DNA from: Nemophila menziesii
Lineage: Eukaryota; Streptophyta; Magnoliopsida; Boraginales; Hydrophyllaceae
NCBI GenBank assembly: GCA_029959085.1
Contig: JARWIR010000017.1
Location: forward strand, 23,053,507-23,117,506
Length of the DNA stretch: 64,000 nucleotides
Reading direction: 5' to 3'
Shown here: positions 11,575-23,020 of the stretch, one piece after another
How the letters are laid out: every line of letters starts with the position of its first letter
Position numbering within the stretch: the stretch's first letter is position 1
Notes under the pieces: generated by a model
Database searches by the model: none
What the model saw: only the letters and a program-made list of their open reading frames with translations
What the model was told of the DNA's origin: nothing
Made by a program: the position numbers and the translations under genes

Positions 11575-14150
11575 TTAAATTGAAGCTTCAAGCAAAAACG
11601 TAGGAATATGATGTTCCAAAACAGCCAATAACTCTCTACCTTGACTCGGTTCTAATAAAGTCACACCACCAAGTCTCCTCGCCGCTTCAACAAGTTGTCC
11701 TCTATGCCATTGCGATAACAAACACCCACCAGCTTTCACACATTCTCTATACAACGGAAGATACGCTATCGCGACTCTCAAAGGTCCCGGTAAATCCCTG
11801 ATACACATAGGACTCTCCCCCCATTTCAAAACCCTAACAATATTCAAATAATGTTCTTCACCTCTTCTCAAACCTTCAATAAACGCATTTTCCGACCAAT
11901 TCTCCTTTAAAAACTCCTTCAATTTCGGCGCAACACTTTCATCGTCAGACTTCGCAATACTATCCGCGACAGAATACGTCGCGATAGGGTCCCCTAAAAA
12001 ATCCGAACTTAGCAAAAACGCGACACCTTCAAGTGACCCACCGCTACGTTCACCAGCTGCTTTTAATATCTCGATACTTAAAGCTGCAATAACATGATGG
12101 GGTACGTTTGGTAATAAATAAGCTGCGATTTTAACTTGACTACTTGAAGTAGCGGCTGTTAAAGCTAAACAAAGCTCCATATCTCTACAACCTCGTTTAA
12201 CAAACCATTGTACAACTTCCATACATCCCCGTTCAGATGCTCGCATTAATGGTCCTAGAAAAGCCATCGCATTACCTTCTTCCACTAAACATTCCATTGT
12301 CTGAATTTTACCGTAATGTGATGCAAATCCAAGCGCTAGATCCACATCTACGTCTAAACTGTTCCTTTGCGCTATCTATAAAATATCGTGTAAGTAAGTA
12401 AGACTTGATTGTTAATAAAATAATAGAGTAAATTGCCTAAAAACATTTTTGGGCCAAAAGTCTCAAAAGTGCCATTTTCAAGCCACACGTATTCAAATCG
12501 ATCAATTTTAGGCCATTTCACTAATTTCGTGAGATATTACATATTTTAAAGACAATTTGGGTATTTCAAATAAACTACTTGCTCTGTTCCACAAAAATTG
12601 TCCACTAACTAAAAATGTTGTTCCAAAAATATTGTCCACTTAGCATTTCAAGATAACTTTAGAATATTTTTTCCTTTATTACCCTTACTTGAACTTTTAA
12701 TTATAAATATTTAAAATATTACTTTATTACTAATCACACATTTTTAGATAGTTGAATAGATATGTATGGTTCAATATACACCACAATCAAGAATCATCAA
12801 TAAGTACTATATTTTGTATTATAATAATACCAACTTTATAAGGGGTGTTTTTGTAATATTGAGCTTAATAGTGACATTTTTTAATTTGTGCAAAAAACTA
12901 AGTGGACAAATTTTGTAGAACAAAGGGAGTATATCTTTATTTGGCTGCATCATAAACTAGAAACTCTATTTAAAGTATCCAAATTATCTTTAAAATTAAT
13001 AAAATATCTCATGAAATTACTTAATTAGCCTAAAAATGATCGTTTTAAATACGGTTGGCCTGAAAATGGTACTTGTAAAAAGTTTGGCCTAAAAATGGAA
13101 TTTGCTCGGACTAATATAACGATTTTAGACACATACCTGCAATAAAATGCGTACAAGTTCTGTGCTACCGAAACGTGAAGCTTCAAGAAAACATTGATTG
13201 ACATTATCGGCCCCACCTTCAACTAACATACCAAGCAAACCTTGAACTGCAGTTGCGGATATACCTGAAGCCCAACCAGGGTCAAATGAGCTAGAGAAAA
13301 GTGTGAGCGGGAAACAAGCTGCATCAAAAGCTTCTGTGAAGTCTTTTCCTGTTAAATTATTTCCAGCAAGATCTAGGAATGTTTTGAAAGCGGATAATTG
13401 TAGTTGGATTTCACTAGCTGAATTGTGGCCCCCACGATCTTTATTTCCATTGCAACGAGAATGAAAACCTATGCATTTAAGCGCCCATTCCGTGAACTTT
13501 TGAACTTTTGCAGCTGCTTCTGCTTTTAATACTTCATCTCCGTTACATTCTTGTAACCGCTCATGTAACCTGTTTATATTATGTATTAATGTATAAAAAG
13601 GGGATGAATTATTTATTATTATTTACCTTTGTGCCATCACCGTGACAGTATCTGAGAGACTCATTGTTCGGCTTTGACAAGCAGAAACACACGAAGCGAG
13701 AAATGAAGTTCGAAGAGTTGCTCGTGTAAAGTCATAAGCTCCATTTCCGATGATCTTCTTGATTAGACCGGTTATTCCGTATAATTCTTGTTGTGTGGAT
13801 AAAAACCAAACGGAATCTAAAGAAATGCATAATGCATCGTTAAGTGTTTGACGATCAGCTAAGAATATCAAACTTTCTGCAACTTCCCAATCGTGGGAAC
13901 TTACGGCACCTTGAAATAACCGGCCCCACTCTACCCTGTCTTGCCTACTCAGCTTCTTCTCGATTTTTACATTCGAAGGTGCAACTGTATCAACTCTTGA
14001 TCCATTATCTTCTCCTTTTAATCCTCTAGTGGATTTACTCAAGTCCATCATAACAGTTTCAACTGTTTCAATTTCCATTTCGGAACCTCGAGGCTCTTTC
14101 GAGTTCATATCTCTTTGCCCTTCTACAAGTATAACATTCTTATCTTCCAT
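11575..14150 (-). CDS. SKIP35: SKIP35-like ankyrin protein (SKP1-interacting partner 35)
   Basis: Three coding exons: 14150-13627, 13569-13137 and 12375-11575. All junctions are GT-AG and the frame is kept (phase 2, then 0), giving 585 codons, close to the usual length of plant SKIP35. The acidic N-terminus starts MEDKNVILVEGQR. The core has helical ankyrin-like blocks, for example VDLALGFASHYGKIQTMECL and PLMRASERGCMEVVQWFVKR. The C-terminus ends HHIPTFLLEASI. The family was named for binding the SKP1-type subunit of SCF ubiquitin ligases. It has no F-box, and its biochemical role is not well established. The start chosen is the first ATG after a probable 5'-UTR intron (14375-14159); an upstream in-frame TTG at 14168 is intronic. 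The first coding intron is only 57 bp. The second (13136-12376) holds nested MITEs. Confidence 0.9.
12427..13112. mobile_element. inverted-repeat MITE in SKIP35 intron
   Basis: Outer arms of about 150 bp are inverted copies. The left arm starts GAGTAAATTGCC and the right arm ends GGAATTTGCTC. Shared inner blocks include CCATTTTCAAGCC / GGCCTGAAAATGG and GAGATATTACA / AATATCTC. The centre is split by a Stowaway-like element. It lies wholly within the second coding intron of the SKIP35 gene. TSD not resolved. Confidence 0.65.
12578..12929. mobile_element. Stowaway-like MITE nested in the intronic MITE
   Basis: A 352-bp element with ends CTTGCTCTGTTCC and AGAACAAAGGGAG flanked by TA on both sides (12576-12577, 12930-12931). 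The longer subterminal match is AAAAATTGTCCACT against AGTGGACAAATTTT. TIR type and TA target fit Tc1/mariner Stowaway elements. Non-coding. Confidence 0.75.
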
Positions 14151-14157
14151 CTTAAGT

Positions 14158-14420
14158 CCTAAAACCAAAAGCTAACCTCAATAACCTCTGTTAGGCAATT
14201 ATGCAAACACTTGAAAGAAACTAAACAAAAACCCCCCAAATTCGTTTCAATTATAATCTACACTGTTCAAACGACCTTCCTTTTACCCTTCTTAACAAAT
14301 TGACGATAGGAGAGACTTGAACAAAGTTAGAAACCCTTAAAAAACCCTTTTCACGAACACGCAATCGAAACACACCTGAGAAAATCCATGGCTTCGATCC
14401 ACTAACAGATCCCTACAAAA
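14158..14420 (-). promoter_or_regulatory. SKIP35 5' leader with probable intron and short uORF
   Basis: A likely donor CTCAG|GTGTG (exon ends 14376) and acceptor GGTTTTAG|GACTT (exon starts 14158) define a leader intron. In the spliced leader an ATG at 14389 opens a six-codon frame whose TAA (14154-14152) ends one base before the main ATG at 14150. Inferred from sequence only. Confidence 0.45.
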
Positions 14421-15200
14421 ATTAAACGTATATATACTTCATTAACCATCACGCAGACAAAATATATATAAATAGATGTTTATATAAATATTACATTATA
14501 ATTATCAAATGAGTAGATGAAAACAAAAAATCACCTTAAACTGCATAGCGAAACAAACAAAAACAGAAAAAAAATAGCTACATGAATTAAAAATCACAAA
14601 TTAAGAGGGTGGAAATTGTGTGTGAGAGAGAACCTGTGATTAAGAAATGAAAGTTCCTGCTCACCTCTTCTTTGCGCTGATGGTCCTTATTTTGGACTCA
14701 TTTTCTACGCTACTATATTTCCGTTTCTTTTGATAGATGTTTTTTTTTTCTTTTAAAAGCAGTTTCCTAATATTACGTCTATTTTCATTTTGTGACGTTA
14801 ATATTTAATCTTCATCTTAGATAAAAAATCGCTATATTTTAGATTTTTTATTTTCTTATCTTCGACTAATCAAATGTAAGATTAAGATTTTCCTATTGTT
14901 ATATGATATTAGTGTTAATATCTATAAATGATATAGCGTGCTTATTTAACCAAGTACATTAATAAACGTAGGTAGTGCAATGTATTTGAAAAGAAAAACA
15001 AAATCATGCAATGTAAAAAATATAAAATGAGAGGAAATTTATATATATAAGTGTTTGGGTATTATACTATTATCATTCACATTTTTTTAAAGTATATATA
15101 AAAAACATAATACTAGTCAAAATACAGACATGAACATAGAACATTGTTGTAATTCTTGTCGGTTCAATAAATTATATTTATAAGTTAGCATTTCTTTAAA
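14421..15200. other. intergenic, SKIP35 upstream region
   Basis: AT-rich promoter side of the minus-strand SKIP35 gene. Possible further leader splice sites (for example TTTAAG|GTGATT near 14532) could not be settled. No other gene. Confidence 0.45.
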
Positions 15201-15211
15201 ATTAACATCAT

Positions 15212-15360
15212 TAAAATTAGCTTAATTGGCCATGACCATGTCTCTCAACCAAGACCTAATTCTAACGTGTGTCGGGTATGCTTGGGAAGGACGGGCATAT
15301 CTTATGTGGGATTAGTTGGGTGTGCGAAATCTAACCTAGAACCCACGTATCAAAAAAACA
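15212..15360 (+). mobile_element. possible SINE-like fragment
   Basis: Contains TTAGCTTAATTGGCCATGACC, similar to the A-box region of the clearer SINE at 16218. No convincing B box at normal spacing is present, so this is tentative. Confidence 0.25.
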
Positions 15361-16215
15361 CCATTAAAACTATATTTTGGGAAAAACACCATCACCTCTA
15401 TTTTACATAGTATTACTAAAATTATATTAATATTTTATAATGCTATATTCATGTTCTAATTATCTAAAAAAATACTATAATATTATTAAATAATGTATTA
15501 AAACATTGCTAGCCTCAAATTCAAATTACAAACTAATATAATGGATTATAATATTTGTTTAAGTTGGTGAAAATTGACAAAGTTATAACTTCAATTTAGT
15601 ATATTAAATAAAGATTTTCTGAAAATATTAAAATATAAGAATAAAGACAAATCATAAAAATAGTTATGAAATCTTATTAAATTTTAAAATTTCTTTCGAA
15701 TCATATCATTTTTTTTAAATTAAATAATTTTCTATTTTATGTGTATTTAAGTAAAAATGATATTATATTCTATGCGCATTTAAGAAAATGACAAACAATT
15801 GCTATGTTTCAAACACACAACCTCTATTATAAAATTCTATAAAGCAAGCATAGAATCTGTTAGACTACAATGGTTTATATGTGCTTTAAAACACGAGTGT
15901 ATAATATAAACGATCATAGGGGTCTATTATTTTCCGGGCAAAAATTATAATTGCCTATCATAAAATCAACAGGTTGGTAGGGGGGGGGGGGGGGTTGAGC
16001 CGCCCTTGGGCCTTCAATAAATCTTCGCATGATGCAATGTCACGTATATTATCTAAACTGATAATCTAAATATTTAAATAAACTAATGATGTATCAAAAA
16101 ACTTTGTATTGTCAAAATATCATTGATAACATAACATAATTTAAATAAATATAATTTTTTAATTTTTCAATTTTATTTTATTTATAATTTATATTCGATA
16201 AAATCATATCATATA
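15361..16215. other. intergenic, poly-G tract
   Basis: AT-rich sequence with a run of about 16 G at 15979-15994. Nothing coding. Confidence 0.5.
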
Positions 16216-16217
16216 AA

Positions 16218-16335
16218 CCAGTTAGGATTAGCTCAACTGGTCATAACCTTGGTTCTCTATCTAAGCGGTATAGGTTCGAACTAAATCAATGATTCTGAAT
16301 CCAAAGTGGCTCTATGATGTATTAAAAAATTCATG
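16218..16335 (+). mobile_element. tRNA-derived SINE
   Basis: The head is tRNA-like: A box GATTAGCTCAACTGG at about 16226 and B box GGTTCGAAC at 16272. Then follows a body ending CCAAAGTGGCTCTATGATG with an A-rich tail near 16324-16331. A 5'-truncated inverted copy of the same 3' end lies at 17189-17235. It is not a functional tRNA gene because acceptor-stem pairing and a CCA-proximal half are missing. Confidence 0.6.
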
Positions 16336-16380
16336 TCTTGTAAGCTCCTCTTCAAGCCTCTACTGAATTTCGCTCGTCGA

Positions 16381-16562
16381 GGGCGCTGACAAAGGCAACG
16401 ACACAATCAAGGAATCCAGAGTTATGGGCGACGTTACTAGACCAACAATTACCGGATCAATAAGCATCGTTGACAAAGTCAACGACACAAGCAAGGACTC
16501 CAGAGTTATGGGCGATGTTACTAGACTAACGATTACTGGCTCAATAAGCACTATTCTCGGTT
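16381..16562 (+). repeat. tandem 84-bp duplication with coding-like frame
   Basis: Two copies of an 84-bp unit. In the plus frame from 16378 each encodes a peptide with GNDTIKESRVMGDVTR or VNDTSKDSRVMGDVTR, ending at TAA 16561. The unit is more GC-rich than its surroundings. It could be a remnant of a retrotransposon gag or a captured gene piece. No family recognised. Confidence 0.5.
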
Positions 16563-17169
16563 AATGGATGGCCTATATCACTTGATTTTAGAATTGTATT
16601 GTTATGTAGTAAGATATATTATTATCTATATTAATATTAGTGTAATAGGATCGTTTTCTCTCTACCTTTTCTCTTCTTCCTTTTCAAAATCTCTTCTTTA
16701 AACCTCAAAACCTTTTTTCTTGATTTTAAGATCAGTGTTATTGACCGTAAATCAGTTCATATCAAATTATAATCTTAATATTATCCGATCAGGTTTTGGT
16801 AAGGGATTCAAATGTGCATACCCTTGTATTTTGTTTAGGTAGTCGGAAAGTGTCATAAGTATTTTCTCTAAAAGTTGGTGTTATTTGAGTATATTTTTAC
16901 ACTCTCTGCATGACCATAACTCACTTAGATGTTGGGTATCTTGGAAGAAATTGTATTTTTTACTATTGCGTGTCATGGTTGTTGGCTACTGACTGCTGCT
17001 TGCTGTTTGTTACTATGATTGGAATTATTCGTTCGATTCTAAGATTTTTAATTTTTGTTGCTTTTTTAATTATGATGAATTTGAATGCATGTTTATGTTA
17101 TTCGGATAGATTAATCCTTTATTTAGTTGGTTGTTATATAATGTTATCTTTAATGATTTTCTTTTATCA
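16563..17169. other. intergenic, nothing recognised
   Basis: AT-rich. A 94-codon hydrophobic frame at 16910-17194 runs into the truncated SINE and has no family resemblance, so it is not called a gene. Confidence 0.4.
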
Positions 17170-17188
17170 ACTTTATTATTTATCTTTT

Positions 17189-17235
17189 TTTTAAATACAT
17201 ATGAGAGCCACTTTGGATTCGGAATCATTTTGACT
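17189..17235 (-). mobile_element. 5'-truncated SINE copy with 19-bp TSD
   Basis: The 47-bp insert is the complement of the 3' end of the SINE at 16218 (shared AATCCAAAGTGGCTCT), with its A-tail seen as T at the left edge. It is flanked by the perfect 19-bp direct repeat ACTTTATTATTTATCTTTT at 17170-17188 and 17236-17254, a hallmark of LINE-driven insertion. Confidence 0.75.
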
Positions 17236-17254
17236 ACTTTATTATTTATCTTTT

Positions 17255-18287
17255 CATGTAATGTTTGTTGTTATATATAAAATCACTTTTTTTTTAAAAT
17301 ATTTTAATATAATAAAATATCAATCAGATTTAGCTAAGTAAATTGTCAAATTTGATGTACTACAACAGATATATAAAATAGTGTTGTGTATTAAATATAT
17401 ATCACATTATACAGAAAATGAAAAGTTCTAAACTATGACAATTTGTAAGAAATTAAATTTTAATTTAATTTTCGCCTACGATTGTACATAGTAATAATCT
17501 ACCCCTAGTGTAAGGGTGAAAGTGAAATAAGTGAATAAAGAAAAGGGGGATGTGATGTGTGGGGTTAAGATTAATAGACGTTATGATTGTGATTGGAAAT
17601 AGAAATTCAACAAAATATAAAGAAATCATTAATGTATTTTGAATAAAATAAATAGATAGAGAAAGAGAGTGATTCTATCATGACAATATGTGTCTCTTGC
17701 TCGTGTACCATAAAACTACAAACACCGCAAAATGAACGGGTCCATCCCCTCATTACTTCCTACACCTTCCAATTGCCAATCATTCATCTAATGGGTCAAG
17801 ACTCGCCCAGATTCATGGCAAATACTTGTGTGCGCTTGTAGTATTATGACAATGGTTTTTATATTATTGCAATATTTTAACTTTTATCTTATACCTATTT
17901 TTTAAAAAAATTAAGATTGGTCACGGATCGGATATCTTCAAAAAATTGCATAACTATATCTACATTCATTAAAAAAATGATGATTAAATCCGCATCCATT
18001 AACCATCGAGTTTTTTATAATTATTTACCAAATTCGCATCCACGAAGGATGCGGGTTATCAGCGGTTAATCCGCATTCGTAATTGTTTAATAGGTTTTAA
18101 ATAAAAAAAATCGTATAAAATATTTTTTAAACTATAAAATTAGCTACTTAATATTGGATGACCATAATTAGAAATTAGACAATAAAGTATTAAACTAGAT
18201 AAAATCTATCTATGCATTCTTCATAGAATAGAGGATCGCATATGGAATAGACTTTTTATGCTCTCAAGTGTGCTTCGTTGACTTCTG
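17255..18287. other. intergenic, possible MITE relic
   Basis: Around 17,980-18,080 the blocks AATCCGCATCCATTAACC and GGTTAATCCGCATTCG with 'ggatgcgggtt' suggest a decayed non-autonomous element. Ends not resolved. No gene. Confidence 0.3.
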
Positions 18288-18698
18288 TTGACTTTTTTTG
18301 TTCCATCATTCAGCGTCACTTTTTTTCCGTCTTTTAGTCATTTTGTTGTCTTATCCAATAAATTATTTCCTTTCTTATTTTTAAACTTTCCTTTGAGGGA
18401 AATAACGGTACTGCTGGCAGAAAATAGGCGTCCGCCGCCGCCGCCTCCACCTGAAATTGAAGGGAAAAAGCAGCCCTTACCTAAAAGGGCATCGTTGAAA
18501 TTCGCAACTTCACTTCCATCAATGCCTAACCCAAAACTCTTCTCTCCCAAGGATCAAAATACTGTCAAAAAACTTTCTACAAAAAGATTACGAAGGTTCA
18601 CCCCTTCACCCACCAACGAAACAAATAGAAGCGTTATGGAGGGCGGCCCAAAGATGGCAAACGGTAGATATACAGCGTGGCTCCAAGAGGTCAATTGA
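18288..18698 (+). CDS. uncharacterised 136-codon ORF (doubtful)
   Basis: Not recognised. The N-terminal third is Phe-rich and resembles AT-rich chance sequence. From about codon 47 the content becomes more protein-like, with a proline run (RRPPPPPPPEIEG) followed by a basic, Ser/Pro-rich stretch (KRLRRFTPSPTNETNRS). GC content rises locally. It could be a fragment of a gene exon, with 18410-18698 the more credible part. No splice partners or homologous neighbour found. Confidence 0.2.
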   Translation: MTFFVPSFSVTFFPSFSHFVVLSNKLFPFLFLNFPLREITVLLAENRRPPPPPPPEIEGKKQPLPKRASLKFATSLPSMPNPKLFSPKDQNTVKKLSTKRLRRFTPSPTNETNRSVMEGGPKMANGRYTAWLQEVN

Positions 18699-18910
18699 TA
18701 CACTGCTTAGTTAAATTCAACGCTTTAAGCAAAACTCCTTTAAAATCCCCAAGAAACCGAATCAAAATCTTTCCAGAGGTCAATTTTTATCGTGCATCTC
18801 AATGAATTACATTTGAATAAGGTGATTATTATCTATCACGACCCTTCCTTGTACAGTATTCGAGCAAAACAATGCAATTTTTTTTAGATCAGTCTGATAT
18901 CATTAAACCA

Positions 18911-18911
<1 letters not shown>

Positions 18912-18984
<73 letters not shown>
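18912..18984. repeat. (AT)n microsatellite
   Basis: About 70 bp of pure TA/AT dinucleotide. Confidence 0.95.
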
Positions 18985-18986
<2 letters not shown>

Positions 18987-19929
18987 CTATTATATTTTTT
19001 TTAAATATAAAAAATTTAAAATTGAACTAACCAAAACCTTAATAATATTTTGAACCCGACTTGAAAATAAACATGATATGACTAAAATACCCTTGAGGTA
19101 AAATCTATAACTTTTTCCCGATTTTAGAGGGTATAATTCAAATTTATTGTAAAATAGGTTTATGTGTAGAGGCAATGTCATAACTTTTGATGGGGAGCCA
19201 AAGGGTTTAGGGGAAACATACCCAATTATTTTTTACTTAATATCACTACATGTCCCTATAGTATACAAAAATTGCATAATAGGTCCCTATATAATGCAAA
19301 GATTGCACTTTATGTTTTGATATTAAATTTTTGAATTGAATACGTTATACGTGCTTACATTATACAAAATTACCTATATTTTAGTATAGAAAAATAAAAT
19401 ATTACTATGAAGATTTTGAAAATTTTAGGTTTAGAGTTTTACGATAATAATAATTTATGTATAAAGGTAATTTTTATAAAAAAAAGTTTGGCAGAATGGA
19501 GCATGGCCCCTTCTTCTACTAACCTGGCCCTACCACTGGTTATGTCTGTATAACTAATAGGTAACATGAGGGATCGGTAGATACTTCCAAGACAGAAAAT
19601 GATAAAAGCCCACATAAGGGGTCTAATGGATCTCCAATGGCTATAGATACCCCCCAACCTATCTAAGAAAAAAAATACTTCATTTAACTATTCATTTTTA
19701 CTATCCCAAATATCTTAGTGCCCTCATATACTAATTTAAGTGTTTAAATACATGGATCGACGATCAAGTTAGTATTTGAGGGTGTAGAAATAAATAGTCA
19801 AATGATGCACTTGTTTCCTATGACAAGTTAGGGTATTGATAGCCATTAGAGGTCCATTAGATCCTTTATATGGTCAATTATAGTTTTCTTTCTTGTGAAG
19901 TGTTCATCGGTCCCTCGTGTTACCTTATA
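18985..19929. other. intergenic, nothing recognised
   Basis: AT-rich with weak duplicated phrases on lines about 19,240-19,340. No gene. Confidence 0.4.
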
Positions 19930-20450
19930 GAGCTTAAATAGATGTTTAAAACGGATTAGGCCAACTTGGGCTTAAGTAAGTGATTAAATGGGCCCAAATC
20001 TATTTTTATTTATTCACAACTGTACAACACCACTTCAGTAAATCGACCATAAAATTTGCATCATAAGTCCAAATCCACTTATTTCACTTTTCAAATTTCA
20101 CTTGCTCCAAGGCTCATAACTTTCATTTGAACCACTAAGTTTGAATCCTCACCGATTGGACTTTACTCTTTTGACAACTTCTCCACCTTTACCAAAGTGA
20201 TTCCTATCGCTCTTTCCACGTTTTTTCTTGGTCTTGGACTTGAATATTCACTTATTCTCTTTATCTCACTAAACAAACAAATTAACGCACAAAATCTTTA
20301 AAAGTACAAATAAGTCTAAAACAAAGGAAGAAAGTGCATTATCACAAAATATGACTATTAATCTACTAACTAAGTCAAATTTACACCTAAAATTATGTCT
20401 CCTAAAGGGATTTTTCTATCACAAAAAGAGAGAAATCACCAATCCATAAC
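19930..20450 (-). mobile_element. LTR fragment (subfamily B), inverted
   Basis: The complement matches the LTR fragment at 8596-9379 in order: CTTTTTGTGATAG near 20440, then the 'taaatttgacttagttag' region, then a 'gccttggagcaagtgaaat' block with 'gtggatttggacttatgatg'. No right or left terminus with TSD identified. Confidence 0.55.
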
Positions 20451-20885
20451 TCATGAATGTCGTAAGTGAGTACATCTTATACATAATCGGTAGTTCGATG
20501 GTATATAATTTATTTGTAATATACCCTTGCATTTATTTGTAGGCACAATTACTTTGTACAAAAAAATATGAATGTAACATTAAGGGACGAGGAGAAATTA
20601 TATCGCATAAGATATCCACATGTGAGATAATACAAACTCTTATTTGTAATTATTTTTTGGGTGAATTACCAACGGGGTCTTGAATACCATCTATCTGCCC
20701 TAAAAGTAATACCCTAATCCACTATTCTCTAAAGAAACCTTTGAAACCTTGTGGGTCAAGAATACCCTTAAGGTATATATAAGACAAAAATAGATTCTTT
20801 TCTTTTCTCTATTTCTATTTTTCTCTCTCCTCCATTATCAGTTTTCTCTTTCCTCAGTTACCATTTTTCTCTCTCCTCCTTCTTT
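20451..20885. other. intergenic, nothing recognised
   Basis: Pyrimidine-rich stretch (CTCTCTCC phrases at 20,820-20,880) just before the solo LTR. No gene. Confidence 0.4.
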
Positions 20886-20890
20886 GAGCA

Positions 20891-22523
20891 TGATGTCTCC
20901 CTATTTGTGATATAATGATCTAGGCTTGAGACATCATTTTAGGTATTTATTATTAATTAATTATAGATTTTTATTCGTATTTTGATATTTTCTTATTTTC
21001 TTATTTCTTGTCTTGATTTGATGAGTTATTATTTTTAAAGCATATTTGGTTTAATTTGTATATTAATATGAATCTTTAAAGATATATATATGGATTATAA
21101 TTAGATTCCAAATCAATTCTAAAGTGATAAGGAAAGAAGATATGGAAGGAATAAAGAGATAAAAGGAAGTAGAGATAAAATAGGAAATAAAAAGTTGCCA
21201 AGTAAATCTGAAATTTTGCAACTATGTCCACTAATGCAAAGATAACTTCAAATCGGTTGGTAATTTGGATGAGCAATCAAAATATAAAACGTATATCTTT
21301 TCGTTGTAGTCGTTTTAATATAAAGTAGGCAAAAATTAGACCAATAACAAAGGAGATAGGACAAAAACAAGACAATAGTGTTTTTCCTCTATCCTATATT
21401 TTAGGAAACGCATTTGAATTGGACTTGGACTCAAATTACTTGACTTCTATTCCAAGATTTCGACCTAGGATCTTCCTAACACCTATAAATACACCCTCCA
21501 TTCATTGTAAACATGTCCTTGCCTCTCTTTAACTAATCCTTAGTATTATTCAACATAGAAGTCATTCAAGAGAAGCAAGTTGACAGTATGTATCTTCATT
21601 TTAGTTTATTTCTTGTTAGCATGAACTAATTTTCCCATAACTTGGGTTTTGCATATGTATAATCTTTGAATTTTTCTTCTATCTAAGTTTGTTTGGGAAA
21701 ACCTTTTTAAATTAATTCTAGCTTCTTAACAATATATTTATTTTATATGCTTTGATTTATTTCCCGTCTTAATCTTGATCACATTAGGATTGTCTTAATA
21801 GTAGTTAGATGGTCACCTGAAAAGGGTGTCTAATTATTGAAACATCACATAACTGTCTAGTGTGCGGTAGTGATACAGAAGAGTTGCCTAGATAGATAGT
21901 CCTTAGAGTTTGAGACTTAACCACTGATTATTGCGCAGGGTCCCCTTAACCAAGTCCCCTGGTAATTGTTAGGTCGCCACCTAAGTCCACCCGGAAGGGG
22001 GTTAGGAGGAATATAGAATCCTGACTACTTATCTAAGAGCTTTAATCACCCTTATTAACTAGTAGAAGAAATAGAAGGATTAGTGCATACTAGCAAAACC
22101 TGAGCTATACTCTCTCATCTTTTATTTACTATTTTGTCTTTAGTTTAATTAATCATTATTTTCTCAATCAATCATTCATATTTACTTTTCTTGTCTTTAA
22201 ATTCATTGAACTAGTTATTACTACACTTATCTTTAATCCGCAAAACCTGAGCTATACTCTCCCATCTTTTATTTACTATATTGTCTTTAGTTTAATTAAT
22301 CATTATTTTCTCAATCAATCATTCATATTTACTTTTCTTGTCTTTAAATTCATTGAACTGGTTATTACTACACTTATCTTTAATCCATTCGTATAACACA
22401 CTATGTCCCTGAGAACGAATTTGTACTTATCATTAAAACTTGTGTACGACCTGTAATACTTTAGGTTAGGGTGTTAGTTGTATCTTTAATTATCATATTT
22501 TTATCACACCTTAACTGACACCA
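20891..22523 (+). mobile_element. solo LTR with TSD GAGCA
   Basis: A 1633-bp LTR beginning TGATGTCTCCCTATTTGTGA and ending CCTTAACTGACACCA, with TG..CA ends and a perfect 5-bp flanking repeat GAGCA (20886-20890, 22524-22528). A TATA-like CCTATAAATACACC lies near 21482. A 147-bp internal tandem duplication accounts for its extra length over relatives. It is the best reference copy of this LTR family in the window. Confidence 0.9.
22093..22386 (+). repeat. 147-bp tandem duplication inside the solo LTR
   Basis: Two adjacent copies start GCAAAACCTGAGCTATACTC at 22093 and 22240. They differ at only a few positions (for example CTCTCATC against CTCCCATC), so the duplication is recent. Confidence 0.9.
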
Positions 22524-22570
22524 GAGCACCATTACTTTTCAGCTTCGACCACAACCCACCTGCCACAGGC

Positions 22571-22984
22571 GCTTACGCCTAGTTAAAACTCTAGGTATTT
22601 TTTCCTAGCGCCTTACTCGCCGTGGAATAGGCGCCTAACCCGTCTAGGCACAGATTAATGGCAAAAAATGGCCGCCTAGGAGTCGATTAATGGAAAAACA
22701 TGCCCACATAGGCCTTCTTGTTATTTTTCTTATTCTCGAGAATTTTTTAATTTATATTATAATACAATTTTTGGTATTTTTATATATACTATAGTATTGT
22801 TAGATGAATTTTGTGACTTAAATAGTTAAAATAGCTATAATTACTAGATATATATTATTAAATATACAAAATTACACAGCAAAGATTCAATACCGTACAA
22901 TTCCGCCTAGGCCCCGTGTAATCACGCCTAGGCGTTAGGCCCGGGTCGACCGCCTAGGACTCAAAACCGATATCTACAGCATAG
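22571..22984. mobile_element. hAT-like palindromic MITE, copy b (left-truncated)
   Basis: The right end ATATCTACAGCATAG is intact and GC-rich blocks (GGCGCCTAACCCGTCTAGGC and similar) match copy c in order. The first ~50 bp seen in copy c are replaced by unrelated sequence, so no TSD can be read. Confidence 0.7.
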
Positions 22985-23020
22985 ACACCGATCACCACCA
23001 ACCAGCGTGCAACCAGAACA

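Noticed and set aside
14150..14168. Longer SKIP35 N-terminus starting at 14168
   Set aside because: That codon is TTG and lies in the leader intron next to its acceptor.
16218..16290. tRNA gene
   Set aside because: A and B boxes are present but the acceptor stem does not close; the body and A tail mark it as a SINE.
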